Positions 1 through 10,263 of a stretch of 64,000 bases of DNA are shown piece by piece. The DNA is taken from NCBI GenBank assembly GCA_018241685.1, contig JAFEDJ010000022.1:186001-250000 (forward strand), read 5' to 3'. Each line of letters opens with the position of its first letter. Position 1 is the first letter of the stretch. The DNA comes from Pseudomonadota bacterium (GTDB lineage Bacteria > Pseudomonadota > Gammaproteobacteria > Burkholderiales > Rhodocyclaceae). The position numbers and the translations under genes were made by a program. Below the pieces are notes generated by a model that worked only from the letters and a program-made list of their open reading frames with translations, did no database searches and was not told the DNA's origin.

Positions 1-495
<495 letters not shown>

Positions 496-530
496 GGGGT
501 TGGACACCGGAAGTGCTTGAATAAACCGGT

Positions 531-539
531 ATTTTAGCA
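531..539 (-). promoter_or_regulatory. candidate extended -10 box for typA
   Basis: Read on the minus strand the bases give TGCTAAAAT, an extended -10 element 36 bases before the typA ATG. No clear -35 hexamer is seen at standard spacing, which is tolerated for extended -10 promoters. This is a sequence resemblance only. Confidence 0.3.
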
Positions 540-625
540 TGTCTTGCGCGATGCAGCATCGACAGACCCGGTCTGGGGGCGTGCTAAGATGCGCAGCCAA
601 CACGGATTTTTGAGGAGCGGCCGGC

Positions 626-1363
626 ATGCTGGCGATTATTGGCGGTAGTGGATTGACCCAACTGGCGAGCCTGGATCTGATCCGCAGGGAGGTGGTTCGC
701 ACGCCCTATGGTGAGCCTTCCGGAGCGCTGACCTTTGGGCGTTTGTGCAATCGTCCGGTTGTATTCCTGGCCCGTCACGGCTATGGCCATACCATTCCGC
801 CCCATCGGGTGAACTACCAGGCTAACCTGTGGGCACTGCATCAGGCCAAGGTGGATGCGATCATTTCGGTGGCCTCGGTTGGTGGCATCCGGGCGGACCT
901 GTGCCCGGGCACGCTGATCGTTCCTGACCAGATCATCGACTACACCTGGGGACGCAAGAGCACTTTCCACGATAGCTCCGAAGAACCTGTCGTGCATATC
1001 GACTTCACCGAGCCGTACGACGCTGCGCTGCGCAGACGCATTCTTGCAGCAGGTGCCGCGGCGGGTGAAACGCTCATTGATGGTGCTGTCTACGCAGCAA
1101 CCCAGGGGCCGCGCCTCGAGACCGCGGCCGAGATCAACCGCCTGGAGCGAGACGGTGCCGATCTTGTGGGCATGACGGGCATGCCTGAGGCCGCGCTGGC
1201 TCGTGAGCTCGGCATTCCCTATGCGGCGATCAACGTGGTGGCCAATTTCGCAGCTGGGCGTGCCAGCAGCGCCGGCGGTATCTGTTTCGACAGCATCGAC
1301 GTGGTGCTGCGCGAAGCCATGGGCCGTGTGCGGCGCGTTCTCGACCACATCTGCGAAGCATGA
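626..1363 (+). CDS. mtnP: S-methyl-5'-thioinosine/thioadenosine phosphorylase family protein
   Basis: This 245-residue protein is a PNP/MTAP-type nucleoside phosphorylase. It has the N-terminal phosphate loop IIGGSG (4-9), ARHGYGH (49-55), a TQGPRLET stretch (159-166) and GMTGMPE (182-188). It cleaves methylthio-nucleosides formed during polyamine or quorum-signal synthesis. The base-recognising Asp pair of MTAP is replaced by Asn207 and Ala209 (in VVANFAAG), a pattern expected for 6-oxopurines. It may therefore act on methylthioinosine like the Pseudomonas enzyme rather than on methylthioadenosine. The start is supported by GAGGAG at 612-617. Its stop overlaps the def start as ATGA, so the two are probably translated together. 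Confidence 0.85.
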   Translation: MLAIIGGSGLTQLASLDLIRREVVRTPYGEPSGALTFGRLCNRPVVFLARHGYGHTIPPHRVNYQANLWALHQAKVDAIISVASVGGIRADLCPGTLIVPDQIIDYTWGRKSTFHDSSEEPVVHIDFTEPYDAALRRRILAAGAAAGETLIDGAVYAATQGPRLETAAEINRLERDGADLVGMTGMPEAALARELGIPYAAINVVANFAAGRASSAGGICFDSIDVVLREAMGRVRRVLDHICEA

Positions 1364-1893
1364 TCCGCGACGTTCTGCGCATGGGTGATCCGCGCCTGCT
1401 GAAGGTGTCGAGGCCCGTGGAGGCCTTCGGGACTCCCGAACTGGCGGCGCTGATTGCCGACATGCGCGACACGATGCGGCACCTGAGCGGTGCGGGCATT
1501 GCGGCGCCGCAGATCGGCGTCGACCTGCGTGTCGTGATCTTCGGTGGTGGTCCGAGCCCGCGGTATCCGGACGCATCGGCTGTGCCGGATACGGTGTTGA
1601 TCAACCCGATCCTGACCCCGCAGGGCGAGGACGAGGAGGGCGGCTGGGAAGGTTGTCTGTCAGTTCCGGGCTTGCGGGGCTGGGTGCCGCGCTGGACGCA
1701 GCTGCGTTATAGCGGGTTCGACGAGCACGGGAGGGCGATCGATCGGCTGGCGAGCGGCTTCCACGCCCGCGTGGTGCAGCATGAATGTGATCACCTGGAC
1801 GGTGTGCTGTATCCGGCGCGGGTTCGCGATTTTTCCCGCTTCGGGTTTACCGATGTGCTGTTTCCGGATGGTTCGGTGGCGGCCGACGACTGA
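1360..1893 (+). CDS. def: peptide deformylase
   Basis: This protein removes the formyl group from nascent protein N-termini. All three family motifs are present in 177 residues: GAGIAAPQ (44-51), EGCLS (97-101) and HECDH (141-145). Cys99, His141 and His145 are the metal ligands and Glu142 the catalytic base. It overlaps the upstream phosphorylase by four bases and converges on glnD with 18 bases between the stops. It is not next to fmt, so it may be a second deformylase copy rather than the fmt-linked one. Function by motif is secure; which paralog it is remains open. Confidence 0.95.
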   Translation: MIRDVLRMGDPRLLKVSRPVEAFGTPELAALIADMRDTMRHLSGAGIAAPQIGVDLRVVIFGGGPSPRYPDASAVPDTVLINPILTPQGEDEEGGWEGCLSVPGLRGWVPRWTQLRYSGFDEHGRAIDRLASGFHARVVQHECDHLDGVLYPARVRDFSRFGFTDVLFPDGSVAADD

Positions 1894-1911
1894 GCGCCGG
1901 CCGCGCATCGC

Positions 1912-4506
1912 TCAGACGGCCAGCTTTTCCAGCAGGTCCGATTCGATCTTCAGCACCTGGGCGTCCTGGGTCAGGCCGGGGCCGCTGATCAGGAAGGTAT
2001 CCTCGACGCGTTCGCCGAGCGTGGCGATCTTGGCGGTGTGAAGGTTGATGCCGTAGTGGGTCAGCGTTTCGGCAACGCCGAACAGCAGGCCGGGGCGGTC
2101 TGCGGCGGTGACCGACATGATGAAGTGCTGGCCGCGTTCGTCCGGTCGGATGCTGACTTCCGGTGTGATCGGGAAATGTTTCACTTCCCGTGACAGGCGG
2201 CCGTTGGCGGGCTGATCCACCGGCGCGTTAGTGCGCAGGCGCTCGGTGAGGTCGTGCTCCAGCAGGTTGATCAGGTCGCGGTAATGCACTTCTTCCTGGC
2301 CCGGGTCGAGCAGCACGAAGCTGTCGAGCGCGTAGCCATGGCGGGTCGTGTGAATCTTGGCGTCGGCGATGGTGAAGCCGAGGCGCGCGAAGAAGCCGCA
2401 TAGGCGCATGAACAGGTCGCGCTGATCCTGCATATAGACCATGACTTGCAAGCCTTCGCCCACATGGCTGAGGCGGGCCTTGACGACCGGTTCGCCCGCT
2501 TCCACGCGGTAGTACAGCATGCGCGCGTGCCAGGCGATTTCTTCCGGGTCGTGGCGCAGGAAGTAAACGGTGTCGAGCTGGTCCCACAGGGCGTCTTCGG
2601 TGCCAGGGCGCAGGCCGTAGTAACGCAGCAGGTTGCGGGCGTCGTCCTGGCGGATTGGCGTACCCAGGGCCTGCTGCGGCGTCGCGCCGCGGAGCAGGCG
2701 CTGGGTGGTGAAGAACAGATCCTCGAGCAGCTTGCCCTTCCAGCCGTTCCAGACCTTGGGGCTGGTGCCGCGAATGTCAGCGTGGGTCAGGATGTACAGC
2801 GCGGTCAGGTTGCGTTCGCTCTTGACCAGCGCGGCGAAGCGGCGGATGACGTCCAGATCGGACAAATCCTGCTTCTGCGCGACATTGGACATGGACAGGT
2901 GGTGCTCGACGAGCCATTCCACGAGATCGGTATCCGCCGGCTCCAGGCCGTGGGATTCGCAGAAGTCCCGGGCGTCCTTCATGCCGAGTTTGGAGTGGTC
3001 GCCGCCGCGGCCTTTGGCGATGTCATGGAAGAGTGCGGCGATGTAGATCAGCCATGGCTTCTCGAAGCTGGTGCAAAGGCGCGTCAGTAGCGGGTATTCG
3101 TGGGCATGTTCGGCCACCACGAAGCGGCGGACGTTGCGTAGGACCTGCAGGATGTGCTGGTCCACTGTGTAAACGTGGAAGAGATCGTGCTGCATCTGGC
3201 CGACGATGCGTCGCCAGGCGGGCAGGTAGAAGCTCAGGATGCCGTACTGATTCATGCGCCGCAGTTCATGCACGACGCCGCGTTTCTGCTGTAGCAGGCG
3301 CAGGAACAACGCCTTGTTGGCGGGGTTCTGGCGGAACTCCGCATTGATCAGCTTGCGCCCGCGCCACAAGGCGCGCAGCGTGCGGGCCGTCATGCCCTTC
3401 AGCTCCGAGCGCTGTTCGAGCAGCAGGAAGCACTCGAGCAGGGCGCTCGGATGGCGGTCGAAGACGCCCTCGTCGCGCACGTCCAGCAGCTCGCGCACGC
3501 ACTGAAAGCGCTCGTTGATGTTGATCGCGGCCGGGTAGCGGTTGGGGAAAAACTCGACGCCGAAGTTCAGCAGCAGGATGGTGTTGAGCTGGGTGACCTT
3601 CTTGGCCGTCCGGTAGTACTCCTGCATGAAGACTTCGGAGGCCCGGCGCACGTCGTTGGATTCGTAGCCGAACTGGCGGGCGAGCTTGTCCTGGTGGTCG
3701 AACAGCAGGCGATCCTCGCGGCGGCCGGTGATGTGGTGCAGGCGGATCCGTGTGTGCTGCAGGAAGCGCTCCACCTCGCGCAACTCGGTGGCTTCTTCGT
3801 CGGTGATCAGGCTGTGTTTCGCAAGATCGCGCCAGTGAGTGCCGAATCCCGCCGCGCGGCTGACCCAGCCGATGAGTTGCAGGTCGCGCAGGCCGCCGGG
3901 GCTTTCCTTGCAGTTGGGCTCGAGGGAGTAGGGCGTTTCGTTGTGGCGCGTGTAACGCTGCTCCTGCTCCAGGCGCTTGGCCTTGAAGAACTGGCCAGGG
4001 TTGAGCCGTTCCCGCAGATGCTGCTCGAACTGTTCATACAGGGCCCGGTTGCCGCACAGGACGCGGGCCTCCAGCAGGTTGGTCATCACCGTCACGTCGA
4101 GAGCGGCCTCCTCGAGGCACTCCGCTTCGGTCCGCACGCTGTGGCCGATGTCCAGGCCGACGTCCCACAGCAGGCCGATCATCTGGGTCAGGCGCTCCTG
4201 CAGATCCTCGTCCGGCTGGTCTTCGAGCAGGAACAGCAGGTCCACGTCCGAACAGGGGAAGAGTTCCCCTCGCCCGTAACCGCCTACGGCAACCAGAGTG
4301 GCCGACGCGGGCAGACCGAAGTCCTTCCATAGGTCCAGCAACACACCGTCTACCAGATGGGAGCGGCCCTTGAGGATGGGGTCGGTCAGCGGCCGGGCCT
4401 CATAGGCGGCGCGCAGGGCCTCGCTGCCGGCCTTCAGGCGGCCCTTGTAGCGGGCGATGAGTTCCCTGGCGGCGTCGAGTGGAATGATGGAGGCAGTTTC
4501 GGGCAT
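1912..4506 (-). CDS. glnD: [protein-PII] uridylyltransferase/uridylyl-removing enzyme
   Basis: GlnD adds or removes UMP on the nitrogen sensor PII in response to glutamine. The 864-residue protein shows, in order, a nucleotidyltransferase motif GGYGRGELFP...SDVDLL (75-91, Asp87 and Asp89), the GlnD linker region, an HD phosphohydrolase domain with FHDIAKG (His494-Asp495), and two C-terminal ACT domains (roughly 685-760 and 790-864). I chose ATG 4506 because the open frame upstream only covers the tail of map and the family N-terminus fits here. It sits 14 bases downstream of map on the same strand and is probably cotranscribed with it. The map-glnD pair is also seen in other proteobacteria. 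Confidence 0.96.
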   Translation of the reverse strand: MPETASIIPLDAARELIARYKGRLKAGSEALRAAYEARPLTDPILKGRSHLVDGVLLDLWKDFGLPASATLVAVGGYGRGELFPCSDVDLLFLLEDQPDEDLQERLTQMIGLLWDVGLDIGHSVRTEAECLEEAALDVTVMTNLLEARVLCGNRALYEQFEQHLRERLNPGQFFKAKRLEQEQRYTRHNETPYSLEPNCKESPGGLRDLQLIGWVSRAAGFGTHWRDLAKHSLITDEEATELREVERFLQHTRIRLHHITGRREDRLLFDHQDKLARQFGYESNDVRRASEVFMQEYYRTAKKVTQLNTILLLNFGVEFFPNRYPAAININERFQCVRELLDVRDEGVFDRHPSALLECFLLLEQRSELKGMTARTLRALWRGRKLINAEFRQNPANKALFLRLLQQKRGVVHELRRMNQYGILSFYLPAWRRIVGQMQHDLFHVYTVDQHILQVLRNVRRFVVAEHAHEYPLLTRLCTSFEKPWLIYIAALFHDIAKGRGGDHSKLGMKDARDFCESHGLEPADTDLVEWLVEHHLSMSNVAQKQDLSDLDVIRRFAALVKSERNLTALYILTHADIRGTSPKVWNGWKGKLLEDLFFTTQRLLRGATPQQALGTPIRQDDARNLLRYYGLRPGTEDALWDQLDTVYFLRHDPEEIAWHARMLYYRVEAGEPVVKARLSHVGEGLQVMVYMQDQRDLFMRLCGFFARLGFTIADAKIHTTRHGYALDSFVLLDPGQEEVHYRDLINLLEHDLTERLRTNAPVDQPANGRLSREVKHFPITPEVSIRPDERGQHFIMSVTAADRPGLLFGVAETLTHYGINLHTAKIATLGERVEDTFLISGPGLTQDAQVLKIESDLLEKLAV

Positions 4507-4520
4507 GTTCGGGCGGATGC

Positions 4521-5333
4521 TCAGGGCAGGAGGTGGGCGACGATGTCCGGACGGGCGGGGGAGCCCGCAGAGAGGGTCAGGACCTCGACGCCTGTCTCGG
4601 TGACGAGCAGCATGTGTTCCCATTGGGCCGACAGGCTGCGGTCGCGGGTGACGATGGTCCAGCCGTCAGGAAGTTCGGAGATGGCTGCCTTGCCGGCGTT
4701 GATCATCGGTTCGATCGTGAAGATCATGCCGGGCAGCAACTCCAGGCCCGTTCCGGGCTTGCCGTAATGAAGCACCTGGGGGTCTTCGTGGAAACTGGCG
4801 CCGATGCCATGCCCGCAGAATTCGCGAACCACCGAGAAGCCATTTTTTTCGGCGTGGGTCTGAATCGCGTGACCAATATCCCCGAGATGGGCACCTGGCT
4901 TCACTTGCGCGATGCCGAGCCACAGGCATTCATAGGTAATATTGCACAGTCGCTTCGCGAGGATGCCGGCATCGCCAACGATGAACATGCGGCTGGTGTC
5001 ACCGTGGTAGCCGTCCTTGATGACGGTGATATCCAGATTGACGATGTCCCCCTTCTTGAGAGCCTTGTCGCTCGGGACTCCGTGGCAGACCTGGTGGTTG
5101 ATCGACGTGCAGATCGACTTGGGGTAGGGCTTGTAGCCAGGGGGGCAGTAATTAAGCGGCGCAGGAATGCAACCTTGTACATCTACCATGTAGTCATGGC
5201 ACAGCTTGTCGAGTTCGGCGGTGGTGATGCCAGGCTTGACGAAGGGGGTGATGTAGTCCAGGACTTCCGAGCCCAGTCGGCCCGCGATGCGCATCTTTTC
5301 GATTTCTTCGGGTGTTTTTATGGAGACGCTCAT
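4521..5333 (-). CDS. map: type I methionine aminopeptidase
   Basis: The enzyme removes the initiator methionine after deformylation. The 270-residue sequence holds the five metal ligands of the pita-bread fold: Asp101 (NLDITV), Asp112 (HGDTSR), His175 (CGHGIG), Glu208 (TIEPM) and Glu239 (QWEHM), plus the substrate-contacting His84 in NHQVCHG. It lacks an SH3-type N-terminal extension, so it is the ordinary bacterial form. It is divergent from rpsB, an arrangement typical of proteobacteria, and leads into glnD. Confidence 0.97.
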   Translation of the reverse strand: MSVSIKTPEEIEKMRIAGRLGSEVLDYITPFVKPGITTAELDKLCHDYMVDVQGCIPAPLNYCPPGYKPYPKSICTSINHQVCHGVPSDKALKKGDIVNLDITVIKDGYHGDTSRMFIVGDAGILAKRLCNITYECLWLGIAQVKPGAHLGDIGHAIQTHAEKNGFSVVREFCGHGIGASFHEDPQVLHYGKPGTGLELLPGMIFTIEPMINAGKAAISELPDGWTIVTRDRSLSAQWEHMLLVTETGVEVLTLSAGSPARPDIVAHLLP

Positions 5334-5437
5334 GGAGGCAGATTTTGTTGGGTTTCAGGCCTATTAGGCTAGCTCAAGCCGAATTCGTGGGCAATGCACG
5401 GATTGCCGTGGAAGTGCGAAGCTGTGCAGGGGCGGTC

Positions 5438-5467
5438 TTGAGAGGGCTCCACAAATGCTGATATACT
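5438..5467 (+). promoter_or_regulatory. sigma70-type promoter for rpsB
   Basis: A -35 box TTGAGA (5438-5443) and a -10 box TATACT (5462-5467) are separated by 18 bases. Transcription would start near 5474 and leave a leader of about 145 bases before rpsB. That leader includes a short possible stem-loop around 5500-5530. In gamma-proteobacteria S2 represses its own mRNA through such a leader; whether this one does so is inference. Confidence 0.7.
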
Positions 5468-5619
5468 CGGAGGCTTGTCTAATTTGATGTTAGACAAAAT
5501 TCACACGCCTGACCCTTTGGGGTTTGTGAGTCCTGGTTATGGATTCAAAGCGGAGCCGTTTTGCAGAAAGGCTGCACGGCAGGTCGGGCGGCGGTTAAAC
5601 CTCAGTATTGGAGTAGAAA

Positions 5620-6372
5620 ATGTCTGTCACCATGCGTCAAATGCTCGAAGCGGGCGTTCACTTTGGTCACCAAACCCGTTTCTGGAATCCGAAGATGGCT
5701 CCCTTCATCTTCGGTCAGCGCAACAAGATCCATATCGTCAACCTCGAGAAGACCCTCGTCAAGTACAACGAGGCCATGGATTTCGTGCGCAAGCTGGCAG
5801 CCAATCGCGGCAACATCCTGTTCGTCGGCACCAAGCGCCAGGCGCGTGAAATCGTTGCCGAAGAGGCCCGTCGTGCCGGCATGCCTTACGTCGACGAGCG
5901 CTGGCTCGGCGGCATGTTGACCAACTTCAAGACCGTCAAGGTTTCCATCAAGCGTCTGAAGGACATGGAAGCCATGGTCGAAGACGGCTCCGTCGAGCGT
6001 CTGTCCAAGAAGGAAGCCCTGCTGGCCTCCCGCGAACTCGAAAAGCTGCAGAAGAGCCTTGGCGGTATCAAGGATCTGGGCGGCCTGCCGGACGCCCTGT
6101 TCGTCATCGACGTCGGCTACCACAAGATCGCGATCACCGAAGCCAACAAGCTGGGCATCCCGGTCGTGGCTGTTGTCGATACCAACCACACTCCCGAAGG
6201 CGTCGATTTCGTGATTCCGGGTAACGACGACTCCTCCCGTGCAATCCGTCTGTACGCCCGTGGCGTTGCCGATGCGGTTCTGGAGGGTAAGAACCAAGTG
6301 ATCCAGGAAATCGTGGCTGCCGGTTCCGACGACTTCGTCGAAGTGGAAGACGGCGCTGAAGAGCAGGCCTGA
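5620..6372 (+). CDS. rpsB: 30S ribosomal protein S2
   Basis: The 250-residue protein opens [19 protein letters not shown] and carries the typical S2 stretches [20 protein letters not shown] and NTPEG-type ([17 protein letters not shown]). It binds the 30S subunit late in assembly and is needed for S1 docking. The start is preceded by GGAG at about 5609. It begins the rpsB-tsf-pyrH-frr transcription unit and is followed by tsf after 39 bases. The acidic C-terminus ([10 protein letters not shown]) is common in this family. Confidence 0.99.
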   Translation: MSVTMRQMLEAGVHFGHQTRFWNPKMAPFIFGQRNKIHIVNLEKTLVKYNEAMDFVRKLAANRGNILFVGTKRQAREIVAEEARRAGMPYVDERWLGGMLTNFKTVKVSIKRLKDMEAMVEDGSVERLSKKEALLASRELEKLQKSLGGIKDLGGLPDALFVIDVGYHKIAITEANKLGIPVVAVVDTNHTPEGVDFVIPGNDDSSRAIRLYARGVADAVLEGKNQVIQEIVAAGSDDFVEVEDGAEEQA

Positions 6373-6411
6373 TTTTCGTCGAATCCGATCAAATAGTTAT
6401 TAGGAGCAAGC

Positions 6412-7308
6412 ATGGCGGAAATCACCGCAAGCATGGTCAAGGAACTGCGCGAGAAGACCGACGCGCCGATGATGGAGTGCAAGAAGGCCCTCGCCGAAGC
6501 TGCTGGCGACATGGACAAGGCCGAAGAGATCCTGCGCGTCAAGCTGGGTAACAAGGCCTCCAAGGCTGCCGCCCGCGTGACCGCTGAAGGTATTGTCGGT
6601 GTGTATATTTCCGGTGACGCTAAGCTGGGCGCCATCGTCGAAGTGAACTGTGAGACCGACTTCGTCGCCAAGAATGACGATTTCCTGGCCCTGACCAAGA
6701 ATCTCGCCGAACTGGTTGCCACCAAGAACCCGGCCGATGTGGAAGCTCTCTCCGCGCTTGAGATCAATGGTCTGAGCGTCGAGGAAACCCGTAAGGCGCT
6801 GGTTGGCAAGATCGGTGAGAACATGACCATTCGTCGTTTCTCCCGTATCGATGCCAAGGGCGCTGTCGCCAGCTACATCCACGGTGGTTCCAAGATCGGC
6901 GTGCTGATCGACCTCGTTGGTGGTGACGAAGCCTTGGCGAAGGATATCGCCATGCACGTCGCCGCTTCCAAGCCGAAGTCCTTGGATGCCTCCGGCGTGC
7001 CTGCCGAGCTGCTGGACGTCGAGCGTCGTATCGCCATCGAGAAGGCCCGTGAAGCCGGCAAGCCGGAAGCCATGCTCGAGAAGATCGCCGAAGGCACCGT
7101 GCAGAAGTTCCTGAAGGATGTCACGCTGCTGGATCAGGTCTTCGTGAAGGCTGAGGACGGCAAGCAGACCATCGCTCAGCTGCTGAAGGCGAAGGGCGCT
7201 TCCGTCGCCGGCTTCACCCTGTACATCGTGGGTGAAGGCATCGAGAAGAAGGTTACCGACTTCGCTGCTGAAGTGGCCGCGCAGGCTGCTGCCGCTGCCC
7301 AGAAGTAA
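6412..7308 (+). CDS. tsf: translation elongation factor Ts
   Basis: EF-Ts is the guanine nucleotide exchange factor for EF-Tu. The 298-residue protein has the N-terminal UBA-like module ([19 protein letters not shown]) and the ETDFVAKN core motif that inserts into EF-Tu, then the two-part dimerisation core. TAGGAG lies seven to twelve bases before the ATG. Length and order match the family exactly, and it is transcribed with rpsB. Confidence 0.99.
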   Translation: MAEITASMVKELREKTDAPMMECKKALAEAAGDMDKAEEILRVKLGNKASKAAARVTAEGIVGVYISGDAKLGAIVEVNCETDFVAKNDDFLALTKNLAELVATKNPADVEALSALEINGLSVEETRKALVGKIGENMTIRRFSRIDAKGAVASYIHGGSKIGVLIDLVGGDEALAKDIAMHVAASKPKSLDASGVPAELLDVERRIAIEKAREAGKPEAMLEKIAEGTVQKFLKDVTLLDQVFVKAEDGKQTIAQLLKAKGASVAGFTLYIVGEGIEKKVTDFAAEVAAQAAAAAQK

Positions 7309-7324
7309 GAAAGGTGACAGGACG

Positions 7325-8041
7325 ATGAGCCAGCCCGCTTACAAGCGCATTCTCCTCAAGCTTTCCGGTGAGGCCCTAATGGGTGATGATGCTTATGGCA
7401 TCAACCAGGAGGTGGTGACCCGGATCGTCAGTGATGTGGTGGAAGTTACACGCATCGGTGTCGAGGTAGGGGTTGTGATTGGCGGCGGGAATATCTTCCG
7501 TGGGATGGCGGGCGCCGCGACCGGTATGGATCGCGCGACCGCCGACTACATGGGGATGCTGGCCACCGTCATGAACGCAATGGCTCTCGGCGACGCGTTC
7601 CGCGCCGCCGGGGTCAATGCCCGAGTTCAGTCCGCGCTGCGTATCGACCAGGTGGTCGAGCCGTATATCCGTGGAAAGGCAATCCGCTACCTCGAAGAAG
7701 GGCGGGTGGTCATCTTTGGTGCCGGTACCGGCAATCCGTTCTTTACGACCGATACGGCAGCTGCACTGCGTGGCTCCGAAATCGGTGCGGATATCGTGCT
7801 CAAGGCCACCAAGGTTGATGGAATCTACACGGCCGATCCCAAGAAGGATCCGTCCGCGACCCGCTTCCACAAGATTTCGTTCGACGAGGCCATCGCACGC
7901 AATCTGGCGGTGATGGATGCGACGGCGTTTGCGCTGTGCCGTGACCAGCGTTTGCCGATCAATGTCTTCAGCCTTTTCAAGAGTGGCGCGCTGAAGCGCG
8001 TCGTTCTCGGTGAAGACGAAGGTACGCTGGTTTATTGCTGA
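7325..8041 (+). CDS. pyrH: uridylate kinase (UMP kinase)
   Basis: PyrH phosphorylates UMP to UDP. The 238-residue protein belongs to the amino-acid kinase fold and shows KLSGEAL (12-18), GGGN (53-56) and [12 protein letters not shown] (132-143). The ATG at 7325 is preferred over upstream in-frame codons because those would overlap the end of tsf and the kinase motif is at its usual distance. It lies 16 bases after tsf and 10 before frr. Confidence 0.99.
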   Translation: MSQPAYKRILLKLSGEALMGDDAYGINQEVVTRIVSDVVEVTRIGVEVGVVIGGGNIFRGMAGAATGMDRATADYMGMLATVMNAMALGDAFRAAGVNARVQSALRIDQVVEPYIRGKAIRYLEEGRVVIFGAGTGNPFFTTDTAAALRGSEIGADIVLKATKVDGIYTADPKKDPSATRFHKISFDEAIARNLAVMDATAFALCRDQRLPINVFSLFKSGALKRVVLGEDEGTLVYC

Positions 8042-8051
8042 GGAAAAAGTG

Positions 8052-8609
8052 ATGATTCCAGAGCTGAAGAAAACGACCGAGCTCAAGATGCAGAAGTCCA
8101 TCGATGCGCTCAAGCAGGATCTCGCCAAAGTGCGTACTGGTCGTGCGCATGCAGGGATTCTGGACCATGTGATGGTCGATTATTATGGCAATCCCGTGCC
8201 GATCAATCAGGTCGCGAATATCACGCTGATCGATGCTCGCACAATCGGTGTCCAGCCTTGGGAAAAGCCGATGGTTGGCAAGGTCGAGAAAGCTATTCGT
8301 GATTCGGACCTCGGTCTGAACCCGGCGTCGCAGGGTGAAATCATCCGCGTGCCGATGCCGCCTCTGACCGAAGAGCGTCGCAAGGAACTGATCAAAGTCG
8401 TCAAGCACGAAGGCGAAAGTACAAAGGTTGCGGTGCGCAATCTGCGCCGTGACGCCAATGCATCGCTGAAGGATGCCGTCAAGGCGAAGACGATTTCCGA
8501 AGACGATGAGCGTCGTACTCAGGATGACGTTCAAAAGCTGACCGACAAGGCGATCGTCGAAATCGACAAGCTGCTCGCTCAGAAAGAACAAGAACTGATG
8601 CAGATCTGA
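8052..8609 (+). CDS. frr: ribosome recycling factor
   Basis: Together with EF-G this factor splits the post-termination ribosome. The 185-residue sequence (family length) has the long helical-bundle segments and the conserved [26 protein letters not shown] and VRNLRRDAN stretches. ATG 8052 gives the standard N-terminus. Its stop codon is part of an intrinsic terminator hairpin, so this gene closes the rpsB unit. Confidence 0.99.
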   Translation: MIPELKKTTELKMQKSIDALKQDLAKVRTGRAHAGILDHVMVDYYGNPVPINQVANITLIDARTIGVQPWEKPMVGKVEKAIRDSDLGLNPASQGEIIRVPMPPLTEERRKELIKVVKHEGESTKVAVRNLRRDANASLKDAVKAKTISEDDERRTQDDVQKLTDKAIVEIDKLLAQKEQELMQI

Positions 8610-8630
8610 CCTTCACGGTCGGATTTTTTT
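8605..8630 (+). terminator. intrinsic terminator overlapping the frr stop codon
   Basis: Stem TCTGACC/GGTCGGA (7 pairs, one G-U) with loop TTCAC is followed by seven T residues (8624-8630). The TGA of frr sits inside the 5' arm, so a terminating ribosome would cover part of the stem. Confidence 0.85.
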
Positions 8631-8655
8631 CCGCTCTCCTTCAGACGGACGGATC

Positions 8656-9444
8656 ATGGTGCGATTGCCCTTTCTCAGCTCCACGCGGGGTGTACCCGAG
8701 GCAGCGAAAATTCCGCGGCATATCGCCATCATCATGGACGGCAACGGACGTTGGGCGCGAAAGCGCCTGATGCCACGGGTTGCAGGCCATGCGAAGGGTG
8801 TCGATGCCTTGCGGGAAGTCATCCGGACCTGTCTGGATCGCGGAGTTGAATACCTCACGGTCTTTGCATTCAGTTCGGAAAACTGGCGTCGTCCCAAGGA
8901 CGAGGTTTCGTTTCTGATGCAGTTGTTCGTGAAGTCGCTCAAGCTGGAAATTGAGCGTATTCACCGCAACAACATGCGTCTGCGTGTCGTCGGCGATCTG
9001 GCCGGTTTCGACAAGCCGCTGGTGGATCTGATCCGTGATTCTGAGACTCTCACGGCGGCCAATACGGGCATGCATCTGACCATCTGTGCCAACTACGGCG
9101 GGCGCTGGGATGTTTTGCAGGCCGTCGAGAAGATGCTGGCTTCTTCTCCTGGCGTAACGAGTGGATTCTCTGAAGACGATCTCGCGCCGCACCTGGCCCT
9201 GAGCTTCTGTCCTGAGCCGGATCTTTTCATTCGTACCGGTGGCGAGCAGCGTATTAGTAACTTCATGCTGTGGCAGTTGGCTTACTCGGAACTCTATTTC
9301 ACTGACAAGCTCTGGCCCGAGTTCGGGGAGGCTGCGCTGGACGAGGCGATCCTGTCCTATCAGCAGAGGGAGCGCCGTTTCGGGCGCACCAGCGAGCAGG
9401 TCGTCTCTGGCGGGCCAGACTCCTCCGTTCCCGGTCATGCTTAA
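8656..9444 (+). CDS. uppS: undecaprenyl diphosphate synthase
   Basis: This cis-prenyltransferase extends farnesyl diphosphate to the C55 lipid carrier for cell-wall and polysaccharide synthesis. The 262-residue protein has the catalytic MDGNGRWA motif (27-34, Asp28), the FAFSSENW stretch and the C-terminal RTGGEQRISNF and QLAYSEL signatures. No strong ribosome site precedes the ATG. It follows the frr terminator by 25 bases, so expression depends on read-through or on a promoter within frr. cdsA starts 8 bases before its end. Confidence 0.98.
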   Translation: MVRLPFLSSTRGVPEAAKIPRHIAIIMDGNGRWARKRLMPRVAGHAKGVDALREVIRTCLDRGVEYLTVFAFSSENWRRPKDEVSFLMQLFVKSLKLEIERIHRNNMRLRVVGDLAGFDKPLVDLIRDSETLTAANTGMHLTICANYGGRWDVLQAVEKMLASSPGVTSGFSEDDLAPHLALSFCPEPDLFIRTGGEQRISNFMLWQLAYSELYFTDKLWPEFGEAALDEAILSYQQRERRFGRTSEQVVSGGPDSSVPGHA

Positions 9445-10258
9445 AGCGCGGGTAATTACCGCGCTCGTCCTGCTGGCGGGCTTGCTGTCGGCTCTCTTCT
9501 TGCTGCCCGCTGTCGGCTGGCTTGTCTTTTCAGCATTGATCTGTGCACTCGCAGCAACCGAGTGGGCTTCCATGCTCGGGTTTTCTGCCTTGCGAAAGCG
9601 CTTGTACGCGTTGCTGCTGGGGGGGCTGTGTCTCGCCATGGGGCTCGTTGCGGGACTGCACCTGGAGGCGACAGTTGCGCCGTTTGCACTGGAGCCGATC
9701 TATGCGGTCGGTGCGCTCTTCTGGTTGCTGTGTGTGCCGTTCTGGCTGCGCGCCAAATGGCGCTTGCCGGAGAGTGCCGCGGCGCCTTTGATCGGTTGTG
9801 TGCTGTTGGTGCCGCCCAGCCTCGCCATCGCGCATCTCCGGCTGCTCAGTCCGTGGCTGTTGCTCGGAGTCATGGCTGCGGTATGGATCGCTGACATTTC
9901 CGCCTATTTCGTCGGGCGGGCTTTTGGCAGGCGCAAGCTGGCGCCGTCCATCAGTCCCGGCAAGAGCTGGGAGGGCGCCTACGGCGCCGTGACCGCAGTC
10001 ACGCTGTATGGCCTTGCCTGCATTTCCTATTGGGGTTCTGTCAAAGGGCTTGGGTTGTTGCCAGTGGCCCTGCTGTTGGTGGGCTTTACGGCGCTCAGCA
10101 TCATTGGTGATCTGTTCGAGTCTCTCGTCAAGCGTCAGGCTGGCGTGAAGGATAGCGGGACTTTGCTGCCGGGCCACGGAGGGGTTCTCGACCGGATCGA
10201 TAGCCTGACCTCCACGTTGCCGGTCGTCGCGCTGATTGCCCTCTGGATGGCACGATAA
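9437..10258 (+). CDS. cdsA: phosphatidate cytidylyltransferase (CDP-diglyceride synthase)
   Basis: An integral membrane enzyme that makes CDP-diacylglycerol, the precursor of all phospholipids. The 273-residue protein is almost entirely hydrophobic, with about eight membrane segments. It ends with the family signature running from [13 protein letters not shown] to [11 protein letters not shown]. The ATG at 9437 overlaps the last eight bases of uppS, indicating translational coupling. An open frame extends upstream but is only a second reading of uppS. Confidence 0.97.
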   Translation: MLKARVITALVLLAGLLSALFLLPAVGWLVFSALICALAATEWASMLGFSALRKRLYALLLGGLCLAMGLVAGLHLEATVAPFALEPIYAVGALFWLLCVPFWLRAKWRLPESAAAPLIGCVLLVPPSLAIAHLRLLSPWLLLGVMAAVWIADISAYFVGRAFGRRKLAPSISPGKSWEGAYGAVTAVTLYGLACISYWGSVKGLGLLPVALLLVGFTALSIIGDLFESLVKRQAGVKDSGTLLPGHGGVLDRIDSLTSTLPVVALIALWMAR

Positions 10259-10263
10259 GGATC

